From assembly GCA_021129915.1 (NCBI GenBank), contig JAJOKI010000047.1:1-15750 (forward strand): a DNA stretch of 15,750 nucleotides, read 5' to 3'. The notes under the pieces are model-generated. The model was not told the DNA's origin. It worked only from the letters and a program-made list of their open reading frames with translations, and made no database searches. How positions within the stretch are numbered: the stretch's first letter is position 1; each line of letters starts with the position of its first letter. The stretch is from Methanocellales archaeon (GTDB lineage: Archaea; Halobacteriota; UBA148; JAJOKI01). Shown here piece by piece: positions 7,016-14,931 of this stretch. Made by a program: the position numbers and the translations under genes.

Positions 7016-7528
7016 TCAGTCACGATATCCTCCATGCAACCTTAGATACGGCATCAGCCCCCCTGCCTCAAGCAGTTCCTGCATGAATTTTGGGATTGGC
7101 TTGAAGTCGTATTCCTCTTTTTTCGTTATATTGTGGATTATGCCCAGCTCAAAGTCGACCACGATTTCATCTCCCTGCGCAACTTTTTTTGTCATGTCCT
7201 TACACTCGATTACTGGCAGGCCGATGTTGAAACAGTTTCTGTAAAAGATACGCGCAAAAGATTCGGCGATTACACACGAGATGCCGCATGTCTTGAGGAC
7301 TTGTGGTGCCTGTTCTCTGGACGATCCGCATCCAAAATTGGTGGCTCCAACTATCAACGGATTCTTCGTCTTCGAGGCATCGGCATAAAATAACGGATCG
7401 ATCGACTCAAAGGTGTGAACTGCAAGCTTCTCGAGGTCAAGTTCATCGTATTTGTATTTCCCTGCGATGATTTCATCTGTGTTGGTGTCCTTTGGAAATA
7501 TTCGCAGAATTTTTCCTTTACGCTTCAT
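7016..7528 (-). CDS. Aconitase/isopropylmalate dehydratase family, small (swivel) subunit
   Basis: 170 residues, typical of LeuD-type small subunits. The domain swivels over the iron-sulfur active site of the large subunit. Visible motifs are DTNTDEII (residues 14-21), [15 protein letters not shown], the conserved serine loop that binds substrate, and SFARIFYRN. The specificity loop after DEII reads GKYKYDEL. In homoaconitase small subunits such as MJ1271 this loop is YLRT, and in isopropylmalate isomerases it is typically YLV-like, so this protein matches neither. With a citrate-synthase-like enzyme and isocitrate dehydrogenase next door, citrate/isocitrate isomerisation is the favoured role. 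It starts six bases after the large-subunit gene and is certainly co-transcribed with it. It converges on icd with a 64-base gap. Confidence 0.87.
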   Translation of the reverse strand: MKRKGKILRIFPKDTNTDEIIAGKYKYDELDLEKLAVHTFESIDPLFYADASKTKNPLIVGATNFGCGSSREQAPQVLKTCGISCVIAESFARIFYRNCFNIGLPVIECKDMTKKVAQGDEIVVDFELGIIHNITKKEEYDFKPIPKFMQELLEAGGLMPYLRLHGGYRD

Positions 7529-7534
7529 CTATTA

Positions 7535-8797
7535 TCACCAACGAAGTCCGTCCCTTGGGTCGGTTATTTTGCCCGTTATCGCACTGACTGCCGCAGTAGC
7601 AGGACTGCAAAGGTATATCTCTGCATTGTCGTTGCCCATTCTGCCCTTAAAGTTTCTATTCTGGGTGGATAATGCAACCTCACCGTCCCCAAGTGCAACG
7701 GTTCTCCCTATACAAAAGCCGCATCCTGGGGGACATATCGCTGCTCCCGCTTCTGCCAGCGTCTTTATAAGCCCTTCATCCATTGCACGAATCAGAATGT
7801 CTCTGCTTGCAGGATATACGACCAGCCGCGTATTTTCTGCCACCTTTTTCCCATTTAATATTTGAGCTGCGATGCGTATGTCTTCCATCCTCCCATTGGT
7901 GCATGAGCCTATGCACACTTGATCGACATCAACCCCCTCGAACTGCGTTACCGGGGCAACGTTATCCACGCGGTGCGGATATGCGATCATCGGCTCCATC
8001 CCTTCGACCTCGACGACGATTTCATCAGCATAGGTCGCATTCTTGTCAGGAGCGAGCGTCCGGTACTCCTGTCCTCTTTTATGAGATTCAAGAAATGCCC
8101 TTACCTTTGAATCCGTCTGGCACAAGCCTGTTACAGCTCCTGCTTCGATGGCCATGTTGGACATCGTCAGCCTGGATTCCACGCTCATGGCATCCACCCC
8201 ATCCCCTAAAAATTCCATGGACATATATGTGGCACCATCTGCGGTTATCTCTCCGATTGTGTGCAGTATCACGTCCTTGGAGCACACATGCTTTGGCAAC
8301 GTTCCTGTCACCTCTATTTTAAACGATTCAGGAACCCTGAGCCATGTCTTACCATATGCCATGATGGCCGCTATATCTGTACTCCCCATCCCGGTGGCGA
8401 ATGCACCAAGTGCGCCGTGCGTACACGTATGACTGTCTCCCCCTATGATGATATTCCATGGTGCGGCGAATTTCTCCACGACGATCTGATGACAGATTCC
8501 ATCACCGTTCTCGAAGAAATATGGCATTTTGTTCTCCTTCGCAAATTTGCGCATGAAAATGTGAACATTGGACGCTTTTTCACTTGGGGAAGGAGACGCA
8601 TGGTCGCACACGCCTGCCACTTTATATGGGTCGTATACCTTCCGCGTCGACAGTCCAGATTCCATTTGCCGAATCGCAAGTGGCATGGTGCCATCGTGAG
8701 AGAATACGAAATCAACTGGAACGATGACGGTGTCACCTGTTGAAACATCAGCCCCGCGTTTGTCTGAAAGTATTTTTTCTGCCATCGTCTTGTACAT
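7535..8797 (-). CDS. Aconitase/isopropylmalate dehydratase family, large ([4Fe-4S]) subunit
   Basis: 420 residues, the usual LeuC/homoaconitase large-subunit length. It catalyses a dehydration-rehydration that moves a hydroxyl between adjacent carbons. Cluster ligands are visible as C299 in CIGSCTNGR and C359/C362 in CPPGCGFCIGR. Other signatures are FSHDGTMPLAI (residues 32-42), IIGGDSHTCTHGALGAFATGMGS split around residue 120, and TSGKI-type ending ITGKITDPRDG. The FSHDGT segment differs from the LVHEVTSP of classical LeuC. Start ATG 8797 has GTGAT four bases upstream; ATG 8785 is an alternative with no ribosome site. The partner small subunit follows by six bases. Substrate cannot be fixed from sequence; context favours citrate, with isopropylmalate, citramalate or homocitrate as alternatives. 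Confidence 0.88.
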   Translation of the reverse strand: MYKTMAEKILSDKRGADVSTGDTVIVPVDFVFSHDGTMPLAIRQMESGLSTRKVYDPYKVAGVCDHASPSPSEKASNVHIFMRKFAKENKMPYFFENGDGICHQIVVEKFAAPWNIIIGGDSHTCTHGALGAFATGMGSTDIAAIMAYGKTWLRVPESFKIEVTGTLPKHVCSKDVILHTIGEITADGATYMSMEFLGDGVDAMSVESRLTMSNMAIEAGAVTGLCQTDSKVRAFLESHKRGQEYRTLAPDKNATYADEIVVEVEGMEPMIAYPHRVDNVAPVTQFEGVDVDQVCIGSCTNGRMEDIRIAAQILNGKKVAENTRLVVYPASRDILIRAMDEGLIKTLAEAGAAICPPGCGFCIGRTVALGDGEVALSTQNRNFKGRMGNDNAEIYLCSPATAAVSAITGKITDPRDGLRW

Positions 8798-8833
8798 AAA
8801 ATCACAGCCCTCTTCATGATAATGTTACACATT

Positions 8834-8847
8834 TCTTATATATATCT
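8834..8847. promoter_or_regulatory. Shared TATA box between the aconitase operon and dacZ
   Basis: TTCTTATATATATC lies midway in the 85-base gap between two divergent genes. It is nearly self-complementary, so it can serve either strand. It is 36-49 bases before dacZ (ATG 8883) and a similar distance from the aconitase large-subunit ATG (8797). Short leaders with ribosome sites would result on both sides. Confidence 0.6.
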
Positions 8848-8882
8848 TAACCAAGAATATCATAATAGGATAAGAGAGATGA

Positions 8883-9740
8883 ATGAAGAAAAAAGATATC
8901 AAACTCGAGATTGGCAAAGCCGCGGTTAGATTGGCAAATAAAATTGGTGCCGCCGCAATCATCATCGTCGATGAGAAATATATGCAAAAAGACCTCAAGA
9001 CGAAGATTCCGATAGTAATCAGCCAGATAGAAGGCGGCATTGAAGGTATTCGTGATGAACTGGTCATCAATCTACTTTCCAGAACATCTACCAGAATTGA
9101 CAAAATGCGGGACGCCGTCATGGACGCATATGTTGATGGGAAAATCAAAGCGGATGACCGGGTAGTCGGTATCGTTGGAGGGAATTCACTCGACGCCATC
9201 ATAGTATGTGATGTCAGAGGAGAGGGCGTTATCAAGGAAATAGATAAAAGCGCCGACAGAGCAAATCCAGAGGTGCTCAGAGCTGTTTTGAGGCTGGCGC
9301 TGGAATTGGGATACGAAGGGAAGGAGGGCAAACAGATTGGAACTGCCTTTATTCTGGGGGACTCGGATGAAGTTCTCAAACGGTCGCACCAGATGACGCT
9401 TAATCCATATCACGGACATGAGGATAAAAACAGAGATGTGGCAATCCCAGATAACTGGGAGTCGGCCAAGAATTTTGCGCAGTTAGATGGAGTATTCGTC
9501 ATCCGTGAAGATGGCCATATTTTGGCAGCAGGCAGGTATTTAGATATCGATGCAAGAGACATACGGGTCCAGAAAGGATTGGGAGGACGTCATGTCGCAG
9601 CAGCAGCGATAACTCGTGATACGCAGGCGATTGCCGTTACGGTATCTCAGAGTGGCGGGATAGTGAGAATATATAAGGATGGACTGCAAATCGCTGAAAT
9701 CGCACCCACCATCCGATTTTTACACAGGAGTTACAGTTGA
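8883..9740 (+). CDS. dacZ: Diadenylate cyclase DacZ (c-di-AMP synthase)
   Basis: 285 residues. Condenses two ATP into cyclic di-AMP, a second messenger linked in archaea and bacteria to osmotic and potassium control. The N-terminal two thirds (about residues 1-165) match the archaeal-specific segment, with a short Rossmann-like GIVGGNSLDAIIVCD strand-turn. The C-terminal DisA_N catalytic domain (about 180-270) shows AQLDGVFVIREDGHILAAGRYLD in pieces, with the DGA-type motif as D202-G203-V204, and KGLGGRHVAA with R236-H237 of the RHR-type motif. Val replaces the final Arg and Val replaces Ala in DGA; I cannot judge how common this is in DacZ. Start ATG 8883 has GAGATGA upstream. First gene of a three-gene run with mat and a tRNA thiolase, each 19 bases apart. 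No membrane segment is seen, so it is cytoplasmic. Confidence 0.88.
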   Translation: MKKKDIKLEIGKAAVRLANKIGAAAIIIVDEKYMQKDLKTKIPIVISQIEGGIEGIRDELVINLLSRTSTRIDKMRDAVMDAYVDGKIKADDRVVGIVGGNSLDAIIVCDVRGEGVIKEIDKSADRANPEVLRAVLRLALELGYEGKEGKQIGTAFILGDSDEVLKRSHQMTLNPYHGHEDKNRDVAIPDNWESAKNFAQLDGVFVIREDGHILAAGRYLDIDARDIRVQKGLGGRHVAAAAITRDTQAIAVTVSQSGGIVRIYKDGLQIAEIAPTIRFLHRSYS

Positions 9741-9759
9741 TATCTGTTTAGAGGTTGTG

Positions 9760-10953
9760 ATGAACCGAAATATTAGAATAGAAAATATCATCCAGACACC
9801 AGTCGAACAGCAGGAGATCGAGCTGGTAGAGCGAAAAGGGATAGGTCATCCGGATTCGATATGCGATGGAATCGCAGAGGCGGTCAGCCGTGCGCTATCG
9901 AATGAGTATCTAAAGCAGTTTGGCAGGATATTGCATCATAATACTGACCAAGTTGAATTGGTCGGCGGTGAGGCATCCCCTGTCTATGGTGGAGGAGATG
10001 TGATAAAGCCGTTGTATATACTGCTGAGCGGCAGGGCCACCACCTACATCGGCAATGAGAAGATACCTGTTGGAGAAATCGCCCTTGAGGCCGCAGGGGA
10101 GTATTTAACAAGCACCATAAATAATATAAAATCCTCACACGTAGTCTTAGAGCAGCGGTTGGGACAGGGCTCTGTGGACCTTGTAAATATTTTTAAGCGT
10201 GGCGGAATCCCCAAAGCAAATGACACATCCTTTGGAGTGGGTCATGCTCCCCTCTCGGAAACCGAAATGATCGTATATGAGGTGGAGCGGGCAGTGATGA
10301 ACGATTTTAGGAAAAGACAACTGGCGACTGGAGAGGATTTCAAGATAATGGGATTGCGGGAAGGAGAGCATATCAGCCTAACGGTTGCAGATGGATTCGT
10401 ATCCAGATATGTAGATGATATCAATCACTATGTGGCGATAAAACAAGAATTGGCAGAATATGTTTTGAATGTCGCAAAAAAATACACCGACCGCGACGTA
10501 TCGGTGGCCGTCAATACAGGAGATAATTATGAAATCGGTTCTGTATATCTCACCGTGACAGGGACGTCAGCCGAGATGGGCGATGACGGTTCTGTGGGCA
10601 GGGGCAATCGCTGTAATGGGTTGATAACACCAAATCGGCCGATGAGCATGGAAGCGTCCAGCGGCAAGAATCCGGTAAACCACGTTGGCAAGATATATAA
10701 CCTGTTGTCCAATCAGATAGCACACGATGTGGTGGAAATCGTCGATGGCATTGAGGAGATATACGTGCGCATTCTATCTCAAATCGGGCACCCGATCGAC
10801 AACCCCAAGGTCGCAAGCGCGCAAATCATACTGGAAAATGGCACCAATATGAAATCGATTAAATCCAAGGTCGAAAGCGTGTTCGACGAATGGTTATCAG
10901 ACGTCACAAATATTACGAAGATGGTGGTGGAAGGAAAGCTAAAGACGTTTTAG
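9760..10953 (+). CDS. mat: Archaeal-type S-adenosylmethionine synthetase
   Basis: 397 residues from ATG 9760, chosen because GAGGT lies five bases upstream and because [10 protein letters not shown] is the usual family beginning; an earlier in-frame ATG (9679) lies inside dacZ. Makes SAM from methionine and ATP. Archaeal MAT is very divergent from bacterial MetK, and its signatures are plain here: [17 protein letters not shown] near residue 25-40, [16 protein letters not shown] near 80-95, [23 protein letters not shown], and [31 protein letters not shown] (in pieces) near 285-315. Length matches the family (~400). It follows dacZ by 19 bases and precedes the tRNA thiolation gene by 19 bases, so one message is likely. 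SAM would feed methyltransferases such as Trm56 across the window, though that is general metabolism. Confidence 0.96.
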   Translation: MNRNIRIENIIQTPVEQQEIELVERKGIGHPDSICDGIAEAVSRALSNEYLKQFGRILHHNTDQVELVGGEASPVYGGGDVIKPLYILLSGRATTYIGNEKIPVGEIALEAAGEYLTSTINNIKSSHVVLEQRLGQGSVDLVNIFKRGGIPKANDTSFGVGHAPLSETEMIVYEVERAVMNDFRKRQLATGEDFKIMGLREGEHISLTVADGFVSRYVDDINHYVAIKQELAEYVLNVAKKYTDRDVSVAVNTGDNYEIGSVYLTVTGTSAEMGDDGSVGRGNRCNGLITPNRPMSMEASSGKNPVNHVGKIYNLLSNQIAHDVVEIVDGIEEIYVRILSQIGHPIDNPKVASAQIILENGTNMKSIKSKVESVFDEWLSDVTNITKMVVEGKLKTF

Positions 10954-10972
10954 ATTTAGCGGATAAAAAAAG

Positions 10973-11884
10973 ATGAAATGCGATAAGTGTAACAGTCCGG
11001 CAGTCATTCATCAGCGATATTCTGGCATGCACTTGTGCAAGGGGCATTTCAAGGACGACGTCGAGCGCAAGATTAAGAGCGTCATCCGAAGACACAGGAT
11101 GATAGAAAAGAACGATACCATTGCGGTTGCACTGAGTGGAGGAAAGGACAGCATTGTTACGCTGCATATATTGGATTCCTTATTTGGCAGGCGCCCTGAT
11201 ATTCAGCTGACCGCTATTATCGTCGACGAGGGAATCAAAGGGTATCGCGCAAAAACGATCGAAACTGCAAAAGAGGTCTGCAAAGCGATTGGGATGCCGC
11301 TCACCATCGTATCATTTGCCGAGAAATATGGGGCAACGCTGGATGAGATGATGGGCCAGGGAACAGGTCCAATGCCATGCTCCCTGTGTGGCGTGTTCAG
11401 AAGGATTTTATTAAACAAGACCGCCAAGGCATTGGGCGCCACCAAGGTGGCAACCGGGCACAATCTGGATGATGAGGCGCAGGCGGTACTGCTAAATCTG
11501 CTGCGCGGCGATGTCGATCGGCTGGCAAGACTCGTTCCAGCAAGAGTTCAGCCAGGTTTAATTCCGCGAATAAAGCCGTTGAGAAACGTTCCAGAAAAAG
11601 AGGTGGGCCTTTATGCACTACTCGACGAATTGCCCATAAACTTCGATGAATGCCCATATGCGGGACGATCGATGAGGGAGGAGATACGGGAGATGCTGAA
11701 CGACTTTGAGGTAAAACACCCGGGTACCAAATACGCGTTAATGCGAAGTTTTGAAAAAATGTCCGAGATGTTGGGAAGGGAATGGGTACAGGCAGACCTT
11801 CTGCAGTGTGGTATCTGCGGCGAACCAACGACTAACAACACATGTCAGGCATGTAAACTATTGGAAATGTTGGAGTCTCCCTAG
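10973..11884 (+). CDS. NcsA/TtuA-family tRNA 2-thiolation enzyme
   Basis: 303 residues. An ATP-pyrophosphatase that adenylates a tRNA uridine and adds sulfur. The PP-loop SGGKDS is at residues 55-60. Two zinc sites frame the protein: C3, C6, C22, H25 at the N-terminus and C279, C282, C291, C294 at the C-terminus. The catalytic and iron-sulfur cysteines are C136 and C139 in PCSLCG and C227 in DECPYAG. In archaea NcsA thiolates U34 of Lys, Glu and Gln tRNAs and TtuA thiolates position 54 of thermophile tRNAs; sequence alone does not separate them here. No dedicated sulfur-carrier gene lies beside it. The ATG has only GGAT nine bases upstream as a ribosome site. It ends in TAG; reading through gives only four codons, so no pyrrolysine use is implied. 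Last gene of the dacZ-mat run, convergent with ftsZ. Confidence 0.9.
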   Translation: MKCDKCNSPAVIHQRYSGMHLCKGHFKDDVERKIKSVIRRHRMIEKNDTIAVALSGGKDSIVTLHILDSLFGRRPDIQLTAIIVDEGIKGYRAKTIETAKEVCKAIGMPLTIVSFAEKYGATLDEMMGQGTGPMPCSLCGVFRRILLNKTAKALGATKVATGHNLDDEAQAVLLNLLRGDVDRLARLVPARVQPGLIPRIKPLRNVPEKEVGLYALLDELPINFDECPYAGRSMREEIREMLNDFEVKHPGTKYALMRSFEKMSEMLGREWVQADLLQCGICGEPTTNNTCQACKLLEMLESP

Positions 11885-11905
11885 GACTACAACTGTTGAA
11901 GAAAT

Positions 11906-11945
11906 AAAAAAGAAAAAAACCACTATCGAATTACATCGATAATGG
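11906..11945 (-). terminator. Hairpin plus T-tract terminator of ftsZ
   Basis: On the minus strand, CCATTATCGA and TCGATAGTGG pair around a 6-base loop with one mismatch (11920-11945). They are followed at once by seven T, a C and six T (to 11906). This is the architecture of an intrinsic terminator. The ftsZ stop codon (11923-11925) lies inside the 3' arm of the hairpin. Confidence 0.7.
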
Positions 11946-13032
11946 TCTTCTCCTGTTCTGGCGTGTAGCAACCAAGCACGGCGCTGGACGCATCGGCGTT
12001 GCTTGGTCCGAGTACTTGCGCAGATTGAACCCCTGTCATGATGGCCATCACTCGTACTTTACCGTCGAATTCCTTGTTGATTCGTGCACCCCATATCACA
12101 TTCGCATGTGTGTCGAGTTCATATGTGATCGATTTGGTAATTTCCTCGGCTTCGCGCAGTGTCAGGTCCGACCCTCCAGTAATGTGAATCAGGGCACCCG
12201 TTGCTCCCCGATAATCGACATCCAATAGCGGGTGATCCAATGCATTGCGCACCACGGCATCTGATTTGCCCTGCCCCTTTGTCTCGCCGACCAGCATGAC
12301 CGCAACCCCACCACAAGACATGATGGTCTTGACGTCTGCAAAGTCGAGATTTATCATCGATGGCTGTGTTATCGTTTCAGATATGCCCTTCACCGTCTCT
12401 GCAATCAGTTGGTCCATCACTGAGAACGCCTGTTCGATTGGCAGATTCGGCACGTATTCTAAAAGTCGATTATTATCCAGAACGATTACGGTGTCCGCAG
12501 CACCTCTGAAAGTTTCCAGTCCTTCTTCTGCCTTGATCATTCGAGCTCGTTCCACTCTGAATGGAGACGATACCATCCCAACGACTATTGCGCCCTGTTC
12601 TTTTGCGACTTCTGCAACTACTGGCGCAGCTCCTGTGCCGGTTCCACCGCCCATGCCTGCGGTGATGAACACCAGATCGGCGTCCTTCAAAATCTCTTCA
12701 AGCGTCCCTCGCGCGAGTTCAGCAGCCCGCCTTCCGATATCTGGATATCCTCCAGCACCGAGACCTCTCGTGAGTGTTTTGCCCACTAAAATCTTTTTGT
12801 CTGCGTTGACTATGTCCAGATGCTGTTTGTCAGTGTTTAATGCTATTGTCTCAGCGCCTTCGACTCCCATGTTATGTAGTCTATTGGTCGTATTATTCCC
12901 GGCTCCGCCGCATCCTATAATCTTAATCTGCGGCAGTCCAAATTCTTCAAAATAATCGCTGGCGTCTGTGGATTGTCTGCACACTTGCTCTTTTTCAGCA
13001 TACCTTAAGGCTTCTTGTATTATCGATTGCAT
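11923..13032 (-). CDS. ftsZ: Cell division GTPase FtsZ (FtsZ1-like)
   Basis: 369 residues. Tubulin-like GTPase that assembles the division ring. The nucleotide-binding GCGGAGNN is at residues 40-47 and the tubulin signature GGGTGTG at 128-134. The synergy (T7) loop NLDFADV has N228, D230 and D233, needed for GTP hydrolysis in the filament. The N-terminal [16 protein letters not shown] and the [19 protein letters not shown] segment resemble archaeal FtsZ1 as I recall it. There is a short tail after the C-terminal domain and no clear FtsA/ZipA-type conserved peptide, as expected for archaea. The start has a strong AGGAGGGGATG site 4-15 bases upstream. It lies downstream of two tRNA genes on the same strand but has its own TATA element. 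It converges on the tRNA thiolation gene 38 bases away. Confidence 0.96.
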   Translation of the reverse strand: MQSIIQEALRYAEKEQVCRQSTDASDYFEEFGLPQIKIIGCGGAGNNTTNRLHNMGVEGAETIALNTDKQHLDIVNADKKILVGKTLTRGLGAGGYPDIGRRAAELARGTLEEILKDADLVFITAGMGGGTGTGAAPVVAEVAKEQGAIVVGMVSSPFRVERARMIKAEEGLETFRGAADTVIVLDNNRLLEYVPNLPIEQAFSVMDQLIAETVKGISETITQPSMINLDFADVKTIMSCGGVAVMLVGETKGQGKSDAVVRNALDHPLLDVDYRGATGALIHITGGSDLTLREAEEITKSITYELDTHANVIWGARINKEFDGKVRVMAIMTGVQSAQVLGPSNADASSAVLGCYTPEQEKTIIDVIR

Positions 13033-13075
13033 TTCCCATCCCCTCCTGTATTTTACCTATAACTTAGAAATTACC

Positions 13076-13084
13076 ATATATAAT
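13076..13084 (-). promoter_or_regulatory. TATA box of ftsZ
   Basis: On the minus strand TTATATATG lies 44-52 bases before the ftsZ ATG. A start site ~25 bases downstream would leave a leader of ~20 bases containing the AGGAGGGGATG ribosome site. Confidence 0.6.
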
Positions 13085-13150
13085 ATTATGGGTTCTTATA
13101 TCATCTATGAATATAATGTTGGTAACAATGCCATTTTGCTGATCGAAGCT

Positions 13151-13157
13151 AAAAATT
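13151..13157 (-). terminator. T-tract after tRNA-Asp
   Basis: Read on the minus strand, five T follow the tRNA-Asp 3' end (CTCAATTTTTAG). Short T-runs are the usual archaeal termination signal after tRNA genes. Confidence 0.5.
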
Positions 13158-13161
13158 GAGG

Positions 13162-13234
13162 CGCCCAGGTCGGGATTCGAACCCGAGTCGAAGCCTCGAC
13201 AGGGCTTCATGATAGGCCGCTACACTACCCGGGC
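13162..13234 (-). tRNA. tRNA-Asp (GTC)
   Basis: 73 bases that fold fully: acceptor GCCCGGG/CCTGGGC with one G-T pair, anticodon stem AAGCC/GGCTT around loop CTGTCGA with anticodon GTC, and T-arm TCGGG/CCCGA around TTCGAAT. The discriminator is G73, as expected for Asp. CCA is not encoded. It lies 72 bases downstream of tRNA-Tyr and may share its transcript. Confidence 0.95.
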
Positions 13235-13306
13235 ATAACATAAACGGATTGACGCCAGCATCCTACATTCGCCCGTATACATTCGTTCAGTAGAAACAAG
13301 GATTGA

Positions 13307-13416
13307 TCCCGCCTCCCAGATTTGAACCGGGGACATCGCGGTATCTGCGCGGTAATGCGTGCATTACACACCATCAAACTACAGCCGCGCACTCTACCAG
13401 GCTGAGTTAAGGCGGG
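13307..13416 (-). tRNA. tRNA-Tyr (GTA) with a 36-nt intron
   Basis: 110 bases including an intron; the mature form is 74. Acceptor CCCGCCT/AGGCGGG gives the C1-G72 pair that marks archaeal and eukaryotic tRNA-Tyr. D-stem ACTC/GAGT, anticodon stem CGCGG/CCGCG, loop CTGTAG+A with anticodon GTA, T-arm CCCGG/CTGGG around TTCAAAT, discriminator A73. CCA is not encoded. The anticodon loop is interrupted after G37. Confidence 0.93.
13343..13378 (-). other. tRNA-Tyr intron, 37/38 position, bulge-helix-bulge
   Basis: Exon CTGT pairs with intron GCAG (last pair T-G) to form the 4-bp central helix. It is flanked by the 3-base bulges AGT and ATA, and cutting each after its second base gives exactly G37 and A38. 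Inside, GTAATG/CATTAC forms a 6-bp hairpin with loop CACG. The stem between the first bulge and this hairpin is lopsided, so the outer part of the motif is relaxed. Splicing by the archaeal tRNA endonuclease is inferred. Confidence 0.85.
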
Positions 13417-13436
13417 CTATATGACAATATCAACCG

Positions 13437-13453
13437 CTATATTTATCTTTTTC
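13437..13453 (-). promoter_or_regulatory. BRE/TATA element for tRNA-Tyr
   Basis: On the minus strand, AAAAAGATAAATATAG lies about 21-37 bases upstream of the tRNA 5' end. The purine-rich run followed by an A/T core matches an archaeal BRE plus TATA. Confidence 0.55.
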
Positions 13454-13481
13454 TATCATGCATCATATCGCGTGTATCATA

Positions 13482-14918
13482 TCAAAACTCATCATCCTGC
13501 ATATAGCTTCGCCCAAACTTCAGCGCAAGCTCTGCTTTCATCAGCTCCCTCCCCAGATATGCAGCATGCTCTGGCGCGGATACTAAGCCCATATCATGGA
13601 TCGTGTCGAAAATTGCCTTTGCATTCGTGCCAGTTATACATGTCTCGTCATGCTTGGCGATGATCTTCCCATCATGAAGTGCAATTCTGAAACACCCTGC
13701 AGGGTCTTGCACCCATTCCGTGTGGGGTTTAGCTTCAATTGGATTTTCGACCTCTATTTTATCTTTTCTGCGCCTTTTCTCCTTGATGACCAAGAGGTCC
13801 AAGCCCAAATCCTTGGGGGCTGTATTCCTTATCTCAGCAAGGAACATCATCTGTGCAGCGGTCTTTAGTTCCGAAATACTCCCCTTTGCCTTGTCGCTGT
13901 ACTCCGGCGTGAATAATATGCTGGCGCCAAGTTCCATGGCTATGCCTGCCAGGGTTGCGTTGACGCCGATGGAGTCCGCGTCTACTAATTCTGTAACGTT
14001 GCCTGCACCAAAAAACAGCGGTATATCGCTGAATTGCCGAAATTCACGATACAGCATCAAAGAATCGACCAGTCCGTGCCCAATTGGATTGAGAATTGGG
14101 TCTGCGATAACCTTTTTGATTCCGATATCTTGTGCCAGTTCTATGTTCCTCTGGAGGCTCTTTAAATCGCCGTCCCCTATTATCACAGCTGCTATATCCT
14201 GCTCTATGATGGCATTGCCAACTAACTCCATGTTATCGCTGTTCAAACTCAACACCATATCGATTCCCGCCTCGATACCGGCAAGGATCAGATCCGGGTC
14301 GAGCGTATCAATGCTGATCGGAACATCCAGATGGGATGCCGCTTTTACAGCGCATCTCACTTCAGCAGGCGTCGCGTCTATGGGCACCCCAAGGTCGATG
14401 ATGTCTGCACCATCGAGAATATAGTCACTGCCAACCTCCTGAAGCACATCGGGGTCCAAGTGCGTAGCATCCACTATTTCCCCCATCACCTTCATAATGG
14501 AGTTGCCACCTATTCTTAGATTTTTTATCTCAAAAGAGTAATCCGCCTTCTTCTCCATCCCATGAAGTATATCCATTGCTTCACTGTGTTTTTTATCGGA
14601 TAGCAATTGACAGGCCGGTATCGTATGGGAGAGGTCGATGGAATCGATGTATGGCAGCACAATATCCAAGTCATATGCATGTTTCGGTCCAAGCCTGATT
14701 TTAACTCCGAGCTCCATTTCAATGTTTGAAAAATCACCAGAGGCGAGACCAGGAACCAATACTATGTCATACGAATCGAGGTTTGAGATGGAACGCAATA
14801 ATTTTGGCGTGATGAATGCCCCTATACTCACATCCAGCGCCAAAACATCGGCTCCACTGCCAACTGCTTTTTTTACCGAATCATATGCTTTACTCCCCGT
14901 TACAACCAAAACTCGCAT
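13482..14918 (-). CDS. Dihydropteroate synthase-like protein (methanogen DHPS-related family, DUF6513 type)
   Basis: 478 residues. Residues 1-125 form an alpha/beta domain (RVLVVTGSKAYDSV at the start, KHAYDLDIVLPYID near 79-92). Residues ~135-400 read as a pterin-binding TIM barrel: GADIIDLGVPID (170-181) parallels the DHPS strand that binds pterin, ISIDT is at 201-205, and IADPILNPIGHG (271-282) corresponds to another barrel strand. A basic linker (KEKRRRKDK) and a small C-terminal domain follow. True bacterial DHPS is ~270-280 residues, so this is the long archaeal relative typified by MJ0107. Its role in H4MPT synthesis or pterin-dependent methyl transfer is suspected, not established to my knowledge. 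GAGGT lies before the ATG, and the gene begins 13 bases after the dmrX-like gene, so the two form an operon. Confidence 0.85.
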   Translation of the reverse strand: MRVLVVTGSKAYDSVKKAVGSGADVLALDVSIGAFITPKLLRSISNLDSYDIVLVPGLASGDFSNIEMELGVKIRLGPKHAYDLDIVLPYIDSIDLSHTIPACQLLSDKKHSEAMDILHGMEKKADYSFEIKNLRIGGNSIMKVMGEIVDATHLDPDVLQEVGSDYILDGADIIDLGVPIDATPAEVRCAVKAASHLDVPISIDTLDPDLILAGIEAGIDMVLSLNSDNMELVGNAIIEQDIAAVIIGDGDLKSLQRNIELAQDIGIKKVIADPILNPIGHGLVDSLMLYREFRQFSDIPLFFGAGNVTELVDADSIGVNATLAGIAMELGASILFTPEYSDKAKGSISELKTAAQMMFLAEIRNTAPKDLGLDLLVIKEKRRRKDKIEVENPIEAKPHTEWVQDPAGCFRIALHDGKIIAKHDETCITGTNAKAIFDTIHDMGLVSAPEHAAYLGRELMKAELALKFGRSYMQDDEF

Positions 14919-14931
14919 ATTTGTATCGACC

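Noticed and set aside
9679..9759. Earlier in-frame ATG for mat inside dacZ
   Set aside because: Known archaeal MAT proteins begin near the 9760 start, which also has GAGGT at good spacing.
11882..11896. Possible pyrrolysine read-through at the TAG of the tRNA thiolation gene
   Set aside because: The next frame closes after four codons (TGA), and the C-terminal zinc site is already complete.
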